Shown here: positions 26,888 to 36,195 of the stretch, in pieces
Numbering within the stretch: position 1 is the first letter of the stretch
Layout of the letters: each line of letters starts with the position of its first letter
Assembly: GCA_947479815.1 (NCBI GenBank)
Contig: CANKAT010000003.1
Location: 17,273 to 81,272, forward strand
Source of the DNA: Sphingobacteriaceae bacterium
GTDB taxonomy: Bacteria > Bacteroidota > Bacteroidia > Sphingobacteriales > Sphingobacteriaceae
Direction of reading: 5' to 3'
Length of the DNA stretch: 64,000 nt
The notes under the pieces: generated by a model
The model's input: the letters and a program-made list of their open reading frames with translations, nothing else
Databases searched by the model: none
What the model was told of the DNA's origin: nothing
Translations under genes and position numbers: made by a program

Positions 26888-27097
26888 TGAATAAGGACTA
26901 AGGAATAATTAACACAAATTTAAGGTAATATTAGTTTAAGAATTGATAAATGCAGAGATTTTAGAGTTTAGTGATTCAATACATTTGACGTTTTTTTATA
27001 CCAATTACTGGCGCACGCGTGCCGCGTGTGCCTATTCTTAAACTAAATTATTTTCATCTGAATTGTTTTTTCAATGATTAGGTATGGACTTATTTTC

Positions 27098-27441
27098 ACG
27101 AAGGTCCCTCACCTGCTGAAGGGCAGGTTTCGGGATGACATTTGACTTTGATTGTAATTTATTTTTTTAAATCGCTATGCAGGTGTCATGCTGAACGGAG
27201 TGAAGGAACTTTGTTGTATATACTTAACCAAATTTCTTTAACCGTTATTCAAAGCGTCTTTGCGTCTTTGCGAGAGTCTTTTTTCTCCTATAAACAGAGC
27301 AAAATTGTACTAAGAACTACGAAGGTCCCTCACCTGCTGAAGGGCAGGTTTCGGGATGACATTGGATTTTTGATTGAAATTTATTTTTTTAAATCGCTAT
27401 ACAGGTGTCATGCTGAACGGAGTGAAGGAACTTTGTTGTAT
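27098..27441. repeat. Two direct copies of a 122-bp palindromic unit
   Basis: Copies at 27098-27219 and 27319-27441, from ACGAAGGTCCCTCACCTG to GAAGGAACTTTGTTGTAT. The ends of each unit are imperfect inverted repeats (GGATGACAT near the left, TGTCATGCTG near the right). A 100-bp unrelated spacer lies between the copies. Confidence 0.8.
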
Positions 27442-27450
27442 GAATGATAG

Positions 27451-27813
27451 TTTGTTTTTCCCGCTCATTGTCGCGGCTATGAGCGGAAGGAAATTTTGAA
27501 TGGAAGGTAGCTAACTCCAAGCACAGGAAAACTCATATCAATCTTAAACAAATCGTCCATTCACTGAACCTCCGTTCACCTCTCTTCCGCATTGACTGGT
27601 GCGGCAATTACAGATCTAGCCAACCCACTGACTTCCATAGCAGCAGGCGCAGCGGTGGCATTTATTCGGTGTAGTGTATTGTTTTTTTAAAGGCACTCAT
27701 GGTCTCGTCGTACCGCCTCGGCATTGGTACTTTTTTGCTACAGAAAAAGGACTAAGCCCCGCGGCTATGAGCGGAGTGAAATTATAAAATGCTTGGTGGG
27801 TACCACCAAGCAC
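27451..27813. repeat. Composite multi-hairpin repeat, copy A3
   Basis: Has the module order seen in A2/A4, ending with a TGCTTGGTG/CACCAAGCA hairpin (27790-27812). Relative to A4 the T run before AAAGGCACTC has one extra T, which breaks the reading frame open in A1 and A4. Confidence 0.8.
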
Positions 27814-27878
27814 AAGGGAAATTACGTAAATCATACCGTCACCATTACACCTTTACACAATACTCAACACTTCTTTAT

Positions 27879-27886
27879 TATCTTTG
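27879..27886 (+). promoter_or_regulatory. Bacteroidota -7 promoter element of uvrB
   Basis: TATCTTTG is an exact match to TAnnTTTG and ends 9 bp before the uvrB ATG, predicting a very short or absent leader. A -33 element is weak (CTTTAC around 27850). Confidence 0.65.
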
Positions 27887-27895
27887 TAATATCCC

Positions 27896-29926
27896 ATGGA
27901 ATTTAAGCTAACATCCGAATATAAACCTACCGGCGATCAGCCTGAAGCAATCAGGCAACTGGTGGAAGGAGTAAATAATGGAGATCATTATCAAACCTTA
28001 CTGGGTGTAACTGGCTCGGGAAAGACCTTTACAATTGCCAATGTAGTACAGGAAACACAAAAACCAATGCTAGTTCTTAGTCATAATAAGACTTTAGCAG
28101 CACAGCTTTATGGTGAATTCAAACAATTCTTTCCAGATAACGCGGTCAATTACTTTGTATCCTATTACGATTATTATCAGCCTGAAGCCTATATCGCTTC
28201 ATCAAATACGTATATAGAAAAGGACCTGCAGATCAATGAGGAAATAGAAAAACTCAGACTTCGAACAACCTCTGCACTGATGTCGGGACGCAGAGATATA
28301 ATTGTTGTTTCATCTATTTCTTGCATCTATGGCATGGGAAATCCGGAAGATTTTTCAAACTCGGTTTTTCGATTCGCCGTTGGCACTAAGGTTAGCAGGA
28401 ATGCATTTTTACATCGCTTAGTAGAGATATTGTACTCCAGAACTATCACCGATTTTCGTCGTGGAACCTTTCGAGTAAAAGGAGATACCGTAGATATTTA
28501 CCCGGCATATATGGATTTTGCTTATCGGGTTTCATTTTTTGGGGATGACATTGAAGAATTGAGCACCATCGATCCTGCTTCGGGCAAGACCATTGAGAAA
28601 ATGTCGCATATGGCTATTTTCCCAGCTAATTTATTTGTTACCCCTAAAGAGCGCTTTACGGAGTCTATTTGGGCAATTCAGGAGGAGCTTGAAATCCGTA
28701 AAGAACAATTTATTAATGAAAAGCGTTTCCTGGAGGCCAAACGTTTAGAGGAGCGTGTAAACTATGATCTTGAAATGATCAGAGAGCTTGGATACTGCAG
28801 CGGAATTGAGAATTATTCTCGTTTTTTTGATGGAAGAACCCCTGGGATGCGTCCGTTCTGCCTGCTAGATTACTTTCCGAAAGATTATTTAATGGTGATC
28901 GATGAAAGCCATGTAACGGTGCCCCAAATTCGCGCAATGTATGGTGGAGATCGATCTAGGAAACTTTCTTTAGTAGATTACGGATTCCGCTTACCTGCGG
29001 CATTAGACAACCGGCCATTGAATTTCAATGAGTTCGAGACGCTTGCACCTCAAACTATTTATGTAAGTGCTACACCAGGCGATTATGAAATGGAGCAAAC
29101 TGAAGGCCTGTTTGTAGAACAGGTGATTCGACCTACAGGCCTGCTTGATCCAGTTATTGAAATTAGACCCGTGGGTAATCAGGTGGATGACCTTCTGGAT
29201 GAAATTGATAAAACGGTTAAATTAGGAGACAGGATTTTGGTTACTACGTTAACCAAACGTATGTCTGAGGAACTGACCAAATACATGAACCGCCTCGGAA
29301 TCAAAGTGCGATACATCCACTCTGAGGTAAAAACACTAGAAAGAGTTGAAATTTTAAGAGACCTGAGACTAGGTGTTTTCGATGTTTTAATTGGCATAAA
29401 CCTGCTTCGTGAGGGTCTAGACTTGCCAGAGGTTTCATTGGTAGCCATCTTGGATGCCGATAAGGAAGGATTTCTTCGTTCAGAACGTTCCTTGATTCAA
29501 ACTATTGGCAGAGCAGCAAGAAATGACCGCGGACGGGTAATTATGTATGCCGATAAGATCACTGCCAGTATGCGTGTAACTATTGACGAAACTAATCGCA
29601 GAAGAGAAAAACAGGTTGCCTATAATACTAAGCATGGAATAACGCCTCGCACCATTGGGAAGTCGCGCGAAGCCATCATTGAGCAAACCTCTGTCATGGA
29701 TTTCAAGGGTGGCGTTCAAAAAGCATATGTAGAAAAAGAAATGACCGACAATCTTGCTTCAGATCCGATTGTTCAATACATGACCCAACAAGAACTTCAA
29801 AAATCAATTGAAAAAACTAAAAAAGACATGGTTTTGGCAGCTAAAGAGATGGACTTTTTGATGGCAGCAAAATTAAGAGATGAAATGTATGCTCTTGAAA
29901 GAATCATGGAGGAACGGTTTTCCTGA
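27896..29926 (+). CDS. uvrB: Excinuclease ABC subunit B
   Basis: 676 residues, full length. Helicase-like damage-verification subunit of nucleotide excision repair. N-terminal FKLTSEYKPTGDQPEAI, Walker A GVTGSGKTF (about 39-47), the beta-hairpin region YYDYYQPEAYI (about 92-102), DESH box (about 338), motif VI QTIGRAARN (about 540) and a C-terminal UVR domain (about 635-670) that contacts UvrC. It stands alone among repeats and has an exact TAnnTTTG promoter just upstream. Confidence 0.98.
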   Translation: MEFKLTSEYKPTGDQPEAIRQLVEGVNNGDHYQTLLGVTGSGKTFTIANVVQETQKPMLVLSHNKTLAAQLYGEFKQFFPDNAVNYFVSYYDYYQPEAYIASSNTYIEKDLQINEEIEKLRLRTTSALMSGRRDIIVVSSISCIYGMGNPEDFSNSVFRFAVGTKVSRNAFLHRLVEILYSRTITDFRRGTFRVKGDTVDIYPAYMDFAYRVSFFGDDIEELSTIDPASGKTIEKMSHMAIFPANLFVTPKERFTESIWAIQEELEIRKEQFINEKRFLEAKRLEERVNYDLEMIRELGYCSGIENYSRFFDGRTPGMRPFCLLDYFPKDYLMVIDESHVTVPQIRAMYGGDRSRKLSLVDYGFRLPAALDNRPLNFNEFETLAPQTIYVSATPGDYEMEQTEGLFVEQVIRPTGLLDPVIEIRPVGNQVDDLLDEIDKTVKLGDRILVTTLTKRMSEELTKYMNRLGIKVRYIHSEVKTLERVEILRDLRLGVFDVLIGINLLREGLDLPEVSLVAILDADKEGFLRSERSLIQTIGRAARNDRGRVIMYADKITASMRVTIDETNRRREKQVAYNTKHGITPRTIGKSREAIIEQTSVMDFKGGVQKAYVEKEMTDNLASDPIVQYMTQQELQKSIEKTKKDMVLAAKEMDFLMAAKLRDEMYALERIMEERFS

Positions 29927-29987
29927 TGTCTGATTGAGATGCTAAGGCATTTTAATAATTATCTTATCAGCAACTATTGAACAAACA

Positions 29988-30185
29988 ATGAACGGCCAAT
30001 ACAGAAAAGACATCTATCCCGGACTTGAGGTAGACATTATTCTCAAAAAAGATCAGCGAAGTGGTGCCCGAACTAGAGGAATTGTGCAAGCAATACTGAC
30101 CAGTTCGGCCTTTCATTCCCGTGGGATAAAGGTAAGGCTTGAGGATGGGCAGGTAGGTCGGGTCGCCGGATCAAGTCCGGTGTGA
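29988..30185 (+). CDS. YwbE family (DUF2196) small protein with repeat-derived C-terminus
   Basis: 65 residues. The N-terminal MNGQYRKDIYPGLEVDIILKKDQ and GIKVRLEDGQVGRV match the YwbE family of small, basic, probably nucleic-acid-associated proteins of unknown function. The last codons (AGSSPV and stop) lie in a CCGGATCAAGTCCGG hairpin (30166-30180) of the same kind that ends the DUF2480 gene, so the native tail seems to have been replaced. It is 61 bp after uvrB. Confidence 0.85.
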   Translation: MNGQYRKDIYPGLEVDIILKKDQRSGARTRGIVQAILTSSAFHSRGIKVRLEDGQVGRVAGSSPV

Positions 30186-30271
30186 CGCTTAGGCGATTCG
30201 AAAGAATAATTAAATTCGTAACTCGAGTGTAACATTTAATTTGCGTCGATGGTATTCAAAAATTTATCTCT

Positions 30272-30279
30272 TATCTTTG
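30272..30279 (+). promoter_or_regulatory. -7 promoter element of the DUF4834 gene
   Basis: TATCTTTG, an exact TAnnTTTG match, ending 20 bp before the ATG at 30299. A clear -33 element was not found. Confidence 0.55.
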
Positions 30280-30298
30280 AGTATCAGAATTTATTCTC

Positions 30299-30550
30299 AT
30301 GGGACTATTAAAATTTTTATTCATTACCATTTGTATTTTATGGTTGATCAAAATGATTGGCCGCATGCTTTTACCTGTCGTATTTCAAAAAATGATGACA
30401 AAAGCACAAAATCAGGCTAATCAGAGATATCAGCAACAACACCCTGAACCGGATGGCCGTATCCGTGTTGACTATATGCCGCCTAAAGACAAACATCCGG
30501 GTGACGATGCCGGTGATTTTGTTGAGTATGAGGAAATAAAAACTCCTTAA
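30299..30550 (+). CDS. DUF4834 family small membrane protein
   Basis: 83 residues: one N-terminal membrane helix (about 4-22, LKFLFITICILWLIKMIGR), then a Gln/Asn-rich linker (about 40-52) and an acidic tail with IRVDYMPPKD and GDFVEYEEI. This matches the Bacteroidota DUF4834 family, function unknown. It has its own exact TAnnTTTG promoter. Confidence 0.85.
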   Translation: MGLLKFLFITICILWLIKMIGRMLLPVVFQKMMTKAQNQANQRYQQQHPEPDGRIRVDYMPPKDKHPGDDAGDFVEYEEIKTP

Positions 30551-30691
30551 TTTCAAATTAATCTCTTTTTTATTTAAATCTCAATGCGCTCATATGGCTC
30601 ATTATGGGCTATAATTGAAAGAAATTATACATTTCTAAAGATTTATTTTAATAAAGCGCAATAACAAGCCTTGCAGGTTTAAGCTTTTTTC

Positions 30692-30699
30692 TATTTTTG
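30692..30699 (+). promoter_or_regulatory. Promoter of the YfhO-family gene
   Basis: TATTTTTG matches TAnnTTTG; a -33-like CTTG at 30670-30673 lies 18 bp upstream, close to Bacteroidota consensus spacing. The ATG is at 30722. Confidence 0.65.
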
Positions 30700-30721
30700 A
30701 CATTCAACTAATTTAAGCAGA

Positions 30722-33202
30722 ATGAATAACTGGTTTAAACGCAATGGTATACATCTGGCCATCATAGGAATATTTATCGCCTTATGTTTTGTGTATTTTA
30801 GTCCGGCATTACAAGGTAAAGCCTTGTATCAGAGCGATGTTCTCATGGCTCAGGGCATGCAAAAAGAAATCATGGATTTCAAGGCAAAAGACGGAAAGGG
30901 TCCATTATGGACAAATTCTATGTTTGGGGGCATGCCGGCTTTCCAAATCTGGGTTCAGTATCCAAATAACGTAACAACTTATGTTATTTCCTTCTTTAAA
31001 ACCGTATTCCCAAATCCAATCGACACTGTTTTATTGTACCTTTTGGGTGCTTATCTTTTATTCTGTGTATTAAGAATCAACCCATGGTTGGCGGCGGCAG
31101 GTGCTATAGCATTCGCCTTTTCATCCTATAACTTTCAGATCATTGATGCTGGGCACAGCAATAAAGCGATGGCCATTGCATTTTTCCCACCAATCTTGGC
31201 AGGCATCATTTTGACATTCAGGAGGCAATATATTTTAGGTGCAGTTTTAACTGCCCTGTTTCTAGCCATAGAGATCAGAACGAATCATATCCAGATGACT
31301 TATTATCTGTTTATAGCATTACTTATTTATGTTGGAATTGAATTATACCACGCTATTAAGAGCAAATCAAGCAAAGATTTTATTCAATCATTTGCTTATC
31401 TAGCGGCGGCTTCAGTTCTTGCCATTGCAGTAAATGCAGGTATGCTATGGACTACCTATGAATACAGTACAGAAACCATTCGTGGAAAATCTAATTTAAC
31501 AACTGATAAGTCTACACCGAACAACGGACTAGACAAAGAGTACGCTTATCAATGGAGCCAGGGTGTGGGTGAAAGTCTTACCTTCTTAGTTCCAAATGCG
31601 TACGGTGGAGGCTCAGGTCCGAATCTAGACGAAAAATCGGAAGTAGCCAAAGCACTGACCGCCAAAGGAATCCCGGCTGAACAACTCTTACCTGCCATGC
31701 AACAATTGTCACAAGTAGGATTATCAACCTATTGGGGGGATAAACAATTCACTTCAGGGCCATGGTATTTTGGATCAATCATTTGCTTCCTATTCATTCT
31801 AGGACTTTTCATCGTCAAAAACAGAATTAAGTGGTGGATATTGAGTGCCAGTATACTTTGTCTTCTACTTTCTTTTGGAAGGCATTTACCATTCCTTTCA
31901 GATCTGTTCTTCAACTATTTCCCACTTTACAATAAGTTCAGAGCGGTTGAATCAATCCTGGTCATCGTAGGATTTTTAATTCCGGTTTTGGCAATTCTTG
32001 CAGTAAAAGAAGTTGCTTCACAAACTGAAGAGCCTAAAAAACTTCTAAAAAATCTGTTGTATAGTTTATACATCACTGGTGGACTTTTAATCCTATTGAT
32101 TGTATTACCAACTGCATTTTTGAGTTTTAAAACTCAAAATCACGGACTATTCATCGAGCAATTAACTCAGATTACTAATGGCGATAAAGGCTTCGCCGAT
32201 TCCATTGCAAATGCATTAGTTGATGACAGGATAAGTCTGGCAAGAATGGATGCACTGCGTTCTCTGCTATTCGTGTTGATTGGCGCAGGATTAGTTTGGG
32301 CGCTTATCAGAAAAAAGATGAACACCCAGTTTGTCTTCATCGCATTAGCAGTGGTAATTCTTGTTGATCTTTGGAGCATTGACAGACGTTACCTGAATAA
32401 TGAAAAATTTGTTGAAAAAAATGTGCTGAATCAGCAATTTCAACCTAGAGATGTGGATCAACTGATCATGCGTGATCAATCGTATTATAGAGTGTTGGAT
32501 CTAAGCCAGGGCAATCCTTTTTCAAATTCAGTACCTTCTTACTTTCATAAAAGTTTGGGAGGATATCATGCCGCTAAACTTAAACGTTATCAGGAAGTAT
32601 TAGATAAACAGTTCAATGGAGCAATCAATGAAGATGTGCTTGACATGCTGAATACTAAATACTTGATCACTGCCGACCAGAATGGACAAAAAGAAACGAT
32701 GAAAAACCGCTCAACAGCAGCGGGTCATGCATGGTTTGTTCAAAAGATAGAGTATGTAAAAAATGCAGATGAGGAAATGATGGCGATCAGCAGTTTTGAT
32801 CCTAAAAATGTAATGGTAGTTGATCAAAAATTTAAATCGCTAATTGATGTAAATAAGGTTGGTTATGATGGCAATGGTTTCATCAGACTTACTAATTATC
32901 ATCCTGACCACCTGACGTATGAGTATTCATCAGGCCGTGATGCCTTAGCTGTATTCTCTGAAATGTGGTATGAAAAAGGCTGGAACGCATACGTTGATGG
33001 TGGAAAAATACCTTACTTCAGAGCAGATTATATATTACGTGCGGCACAATTACCAGGAGGGAATCATAAGCTGGAATTCAAGTTTGAACCTACCTCATAC
33101 TATACTGGCGAAACTATTTCACTGATAGCATCCATTCTTTTATTGCTTTCTTTAGGATATGCGATATTTCTTGAGGTTAAAAGAAAAGAAATTAAGGCCT
33201 AA
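30722..33202 (+). CDS. YfhO family polytopic membrane protein (GT-C-like)
   Basis: 826 residues with roughly a dozen membrane helices in residues 10-550, a soluble region about 560-790, and a final helix near the C-terminus. The YfhO family resembles GT-C glycosyltransferases; the Gram-positive member decorates lipoteichoic acid with sugars. The first periplasmic loop carries QSDVLMAQG (about 38-46), the location of the acidic residue typical of GT-C active sites. The 33.4-43.4 kb glycan genes follow, but it has its own promoter and is on the opposite strand. Exact acceptor unknown. Confidence 0.85.
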   Translation: MNNWFKRNGIHLAIIGIFIALCFVYFSPALQGKALYQSDVLMAQGMQKEIMDFKAKDGKGPLWTNSMFGGMPAFQIWVQYPNNVTTYVISFFKTVFPNPIDTVLLYLLGAYLLFCVLRINPWLAAAGAIAFAFSSYNFQIIDAGHSNKAMAIAFFPPILAGIILTFRRQYILGAVLTALFLAIEIRTNHIQMTYYLFIALLIYVGIELYHAIKSKSSKDFIQSFAYLAAASVLAIAVNAGMLWTTYEYSTETIRGKSNLTTDKSTPNNGLDKEYAYQWSQGVGESLTFLVPNAYGGGSGPNLDEKSEVAKALTAKGIPAEQLLPAMQQLSQVGLSTYWGDKQFTSGPWYFGSIICFLFILGLFIVKNRIKWWILSASILCLLLSFGRHLPFLSDLFFNYFPLYNKFRAVESILVIVGFLIPVLAILAVKEVASQTEEPKKLLKNLLYSLYITGGLLILLIVLPTAFLSFKTQNHGLFIEQLTQITNGDKGFADSIANALVDDRISLARMDALRSLLFVLIGAGLVWALIRKKMNTQFVFIALAVVILVDLWSIDRRYLNNEKFVEKNVLNQQFQPRDVDQLIMRDQSYYRVLDLSQGNPFSNSVPSYFHKSLGGYHAAKLKRYQEVLDKQFNGAINEDVLDMLNTKYLITADQNGQKETMKNRSTAAGHAWFVQKIEYVKNADEEMMAISSFDPKNVMVVDQKFKSLIDVNKVGYDGNGFIRLTNYHPDHLTYEYSSGRDALAVFSEMWYEKGWNAYVDGGKIPYFRADYILRAAQLPGGNHKLEFKFEPTSYYTGETISLIASILLLLSLGYAIFLEVKRKEIKA

Positions 33203-33210
33203 AAATAAGT

Positions 33211-33390
33211 GTGACTGACGAAATCAATTTTCCGCTCGGTCAGGTGATTTCGTAAGTCGTAGGTTTCAGACCCGATAGCTATCGGGTTACGAATTTACAT
33301 AGGCATCATGAAAGGCAAATTCGTCAGTCGCTTTGTTGAAAAGTGACTGACGAAATCAATTTTCCGCTCGGTCAGGTGATTTCGTAAGAC
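33211..33390. repeat. BIME-like hairpin trio interrupted by the 18-bp palindrome
   Basis: Hairpin A (33211-33258), ACCCGATAGCTATCGGGT (33270-33287), hairpin B (about 33287-33331) and hairpin A again (33342-33389). Compared with 12276-12439 the left arm of B has been replaced by the palindrome. It fills the 200-bp convergent gap between the YfhO gene and the GT2 gene. Confidence 0.8.
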
Positions 33391-33401
33391 GCTGTTGATT
33401 A

Positions 33402-34154
33402 TCAATCATTCGTCTTTCTATGCTTCAGGTAATAGAAGCCAAGCTTTCCGGCAATCAGCACATGATTAAAAATAGTAGGTATCAGGCCATAATGCTTTGA
33501 AAAAATATCAAATCGCTCTGCAAGGCTTTGGCGATGCTTTTTCTTTGACATACCTCCCACCAAATATTTAGCTACATACCTTCTTACATTCACGATATTT
33601 TTTGCCTTTTTAGCCGCCTTGATGATCCAGTCGATATCAGAACTTAACTGATAATTTAGGTCATAAGGTTCAGTGAGTGCTCTACGGATATAAATTGCTT
33701 GGTGACTGATACTCATTCCAAACTTAAAATCCCTCCAGGTAAAATGCTCAGGTGCACGATGTCGTCTTTGCCCCAAACTAGTCCAATTTTCATCAAACAT
33801 CTCGGTCTCACCATAGTAAATATCCGCATCAGCTTGAGTGGCAAAAATCTTTTCTACGGTATCTGAAGAATAGATCTCATCACCCGAATTCATAAACAGA
33901 ACATAATCGCCTGTGGCCATTGAAAGACCTTTATTCATCGCATCGTAAATACCTTTATCCCTTTCGGATACCAATTTGCCTATCCGGCCTTCATATTGCT
34001 TTAAAATTTCTAAAGTTCCATCGTTTGAAGCACCGTCAATAAGCAGGTATTCAATGTTTGTATAGCTTTGATTCAATACCGAAAGCACCGTACGTTCAAT
34101 GTCATGAACATTATTATAAACAATGGTAATAACAGTTAATTTAGGCTGGAACAT
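33402..34154 (-). CDS. Family 2 glycosyltransferase
   Basis: 250 residues. GT-A fold with the N-terminal LTVITIVYNNVHDIERTVLSVL (about 5-26), LLIDGASNDGT (about 36-46), the DxD-like region DKGIYDAMNKGL..ATGDYVLFMNSGDE (about 62-92) and HQAIYIRR near 152. Transfers a sugar from a nucleotide donor during glycan assembly in the cytoplasm. It overlaps the end of the upstream glycosyltransferase gene by 14 bp, so they form an operon. Confidence 0.92.
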   Translation of the reverse strand: MFQPKLTVITIVYNNVHDIERTVLSVLNQSYTNIEYLLIDGASNDGTLEILKQYEGRIGKLVSERDKGIYDAMNKGLSMATGDYVLFMNSGDEIYSSDTVEKIFATQADADIYYGETEMFDENWTSLGQRRHRAPEHFTWRDFKFGMSISHQAIYIRRALTEPYDLNYQLSSDIDWIIKAAKKAKNIVNVRRYVAKYLVGGMSKKKHRQSLAERFDIFSKHYGLIPTIFNHVLIAGKLGFYYLKHRKTND

Positions 34155-35415
34155 GGTTATCTAACAAAGATTTATACAATTCAATATGCTGCCCCGCAAT
34201 GCTACCTTCCGAGAAATAATCTTCTACAGTTTGACGAGCATTGAAATTTAATTCTGCCTTATCTGGATAATTATAAATCCAAGCAATACCAGTTGCAAGA
34301 TCAGCAGAGGATCTATATTCAGCCAGATATCCATTGTATTTATGCTTGACCATATCGGGAATGCCTCCTGTTGTGAAGGCAGCAATTGGGGTTCCACAGG
34401 CAAGACTCTCCATCACTGTATTGGGTAGGTTATCTTCTAATGAAGGTGCCAAAAATACGTCGGCTGCACTGTAACAAAGTGCTAGTTTTTCATCATCAGA
34501 GATAGTTCCTAGGAAAGTAGTAGGTATTGAGAACTCAGGAACATTCTTTTCATCTCTGTTGCCAAATACTAGTAACTCAACTGAATCAGGCGATACCTGA
34601 TGATTGTTGATAAAAAGGTTAATGGCTTCAATTAGATAAGGTGTTCCTTTATGCAGATCCTTTCGAGAAGGCATAAAGCCACTCATCAAAATAAATTTTC
34701 CGGGATCTAAGCCCAATTTTGCTCTGGCCTCTAACTTAGCTGTTGGTTTAAATACATTCGTATCTACTGTATTGGGGATGTTTATGACATAAGCCGAGCC
34801 AAAAATGCTGCTCTTTTTAACAGATTCAGCCATCCATCTACTAGGTGCAATGATTGTTAGATCCAGTTTGCTATAGGCATTTTCCTTCTTTTTCCAGATC
34901 TGGCGTGAGCTATCATCTGGCCCATGATATTTCAAAACGGGACAATTACCGCATTCCTTCAAAAAATGATCGCAATCGTAACGCACATGGCATCCACCTG
35001 TAAAGGCATTGCTATCATGAAAAGTCCAAACTATAGGCTTATTCAAATCGGATAGCTTAGCAATGTCCTGTGGCCTTAAAAAAGCATGATTGATCCAATG
35101 AAGGTGAATGATATCAGCAGATTTTACTAATTGATGTCCTGAAATATCCTTACCCCAAACCGGGAATGAGAATGGAATCGGTACATTTTTGGTAAATAAT
35201 TTTGCGGTAATACGCTCCAGCATTATTCCAAAAGCAGCAAAAAATTTAGAAAAAAAGCTTTTTGACAAATTCTGGACTTCAGGATTAGCTCTAAAAAGAA
35301 AATTTACAGCAAGCTCCGAATCAAGCCCCTTAGCTTTAAGAGCTTTATTTAGACGCATACAGGCCCTGCCTGCACCCCCATTTCCGGCATACGTATTGAG
35401 ATGGACAATTTTCAC
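34141..35415 (-). CDS. Family 4 (GT-B) glycosyltransferase
   Basis: 424 residues from a GTG at 35413-35415 (MKIVHLNTYAGNGGAGRAC); a TTG five codons earlier would add non-family residues. GT-B layout with WTFHDSNAFTGGCHVRYDC..F...CGNCP (about 130-158), a Cys-rich segment typical of one GT4 subgroup, and the donor-binding E-x7-E motif region DVFLAPSLEDNLPNTVMESLACGTPI (about 325-350). Probably adds a sugar to the second glycan of this window. No promoter is recognised; the upstream 1.1 kb is repeats. Confidence 0.92.
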   Translation of the reverse strand: MKIVHLNTYAGNGGAGRACMRLNKALKAKGLDSELAVNFLFRANPEVQNLSKSFFSKFFAAFGIMLERITAKLFTKNVPIPFSFPVWGKDISGHQLVKSADIIHLHWINHAFLRPQDIAKLSDLNKPIVWTFHDSNAFTGGCHVRYDCDHFLKECGNCPVLKYHGPDDSSRQIWKKKENAYSKLDLTIIAPSRWMAESVKKSSIFGSAYVINIPNTVDTNVFKPTAKLEARAKLGLDPGKFILMSGFMPSRKDLHKGTPYLIEAINLFINNHQVSPDSVELLVFGNRDEKNVPEFSIPTTFLGTISDDEKLALCYSAADVFLAPSLEDNLPNTVMESLACGTPIAAFTTGGIPDMVKHKYNGYLAEYRSSADLATGIAWIYNYPDKAELNFNARQTVEDYFSEGSIAGQHIELYKSLLDNHVPA

Positions 35416-35445
35416 TAACCAAAAATACAATTCATTGGGCTAATT

Positions 35446-35505
35446 GCAGGAATTGATTTCCATTAACAGCTCAATTCCTTTCTAAAATAATGTTCTTATG
35501 TAATC
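35446..35505. repeat. 60-bp direct repeat, left copy
   Basis: Matches 36471-36530 at 56 of 60 positions (begins GCAGGAATTGATTTCCATT). The two copies bracket the tandem composite elements. The right copy lies just upstream of the methyltransferase start codon. Confidence 0.85.
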
Positions 35506-35621
35506 ATTCATTCTTCATCTAAAAATTTAAAGAAGATAAAAACGATTAATTAAGACTCATTTGGAGTTTTCATGGACAAAGTTGAACCATATTTTAAAAA
35601 AGAACCACCCCCTTTAATTCC

Positions 35622-35930
35622 CCCGCTCCAATGGAGTCCTTCGGACCAGCGGAATGAAATCATGAACGGCAGGCAGCTAAATCCAGGCACAGGAAAATTT
35701 ATATCAATCTTAAACAAATCATCCATTCACTGAACCTCCGTTCACCTCTCTTCCGCATTGACTGGTGCGGCAATGACAACCCCAGCCCTCGCAGAACCTT
35801 TCATAGCAGCAGGCGCAGCGGTAGCATTTATTCGCTTTTATTTATTGTTTTTTAAAGGCACTCATGGTCTCGTCGTACCGCCTCGGCATGGTTCTTTTTT
35901 GCTGCAGAAAAAGAACTAAGCCCCCCGCGG
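35622..35930. repeat. Composite multi-hairpin repeat, copy A4
   Basis: Starts with the CCGCTCCAATGG...GGACCAGCGG module (35623-35652) and has the full set of inner modules including GTCGTACCGCC. The frame starting near GCATTGACTGG is open for about 50 codons, encodes a hydrophobic stretch (IAAGAAVAFIRFYLLFF) and stops at the same codon as copy A1. It is directly followed by copy A5. Confidence 0.8.
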
Positions 35931-36195
35931 AAGGAAATTATAAAAGGAATTAGCTAAATCCAGGAACAGGAAAACTTAGTTCAATCTTAAACAAAGCGTC
36001 CATTCACTGAACCTCCGTTCACCTCTCTTCCGCATTGACTGGTGCGGCAATGACAACCCTAGCCCTCGCAGAACCTTTCATAGCAGCAGGCGCAGCGGTG
36101 GGATTTTTGGTACTTTTTTCCTACAGAAAAAGGACTAGGCCCCCGCGGCTATGAGCGGAAGGAAATTATAAAATGCTTGGTAACACCAAGCAATT
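35931..36195. repeat. Composite multi-hairpin repeat, copy A5
   Basis: Tandem with A4 in the same orientation. It lacks the first structured module and the GTCGTACCGCC block, and ends in a TGCTTGG...CCAAGCA hairpin with a shortened loop (36174-36192). A remnant (A6, 36225-36452) follows with only the outer modules: CCGCTCCAATGG (36244-36273), CCGCGGCTATGAGCGG and TGCTTGGTG/CACCAAGCA (36388-36410). Confidence 0.8.

Larger units (their letters stand above)
26888..27895. repeat. 1-kb gene-free interval with two repeat families
   Basis: 27098-27219 and 27319-27441 are near-identical direct copies of a palindromic unit (see next entry). 27451-27813 is copy A3 of the composite multi-hairpin element. 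27879-27886 is the uvrB promoter element. Short reading frames here run through the repeats and are not called. Confidence 0.8.

Noticed and set aside
27142..27447. 101-codon plus-strand frame as a gene
   Set aside because: It spans both 122-bp repeat units, and the protein simply repeats itself because the DNA does.
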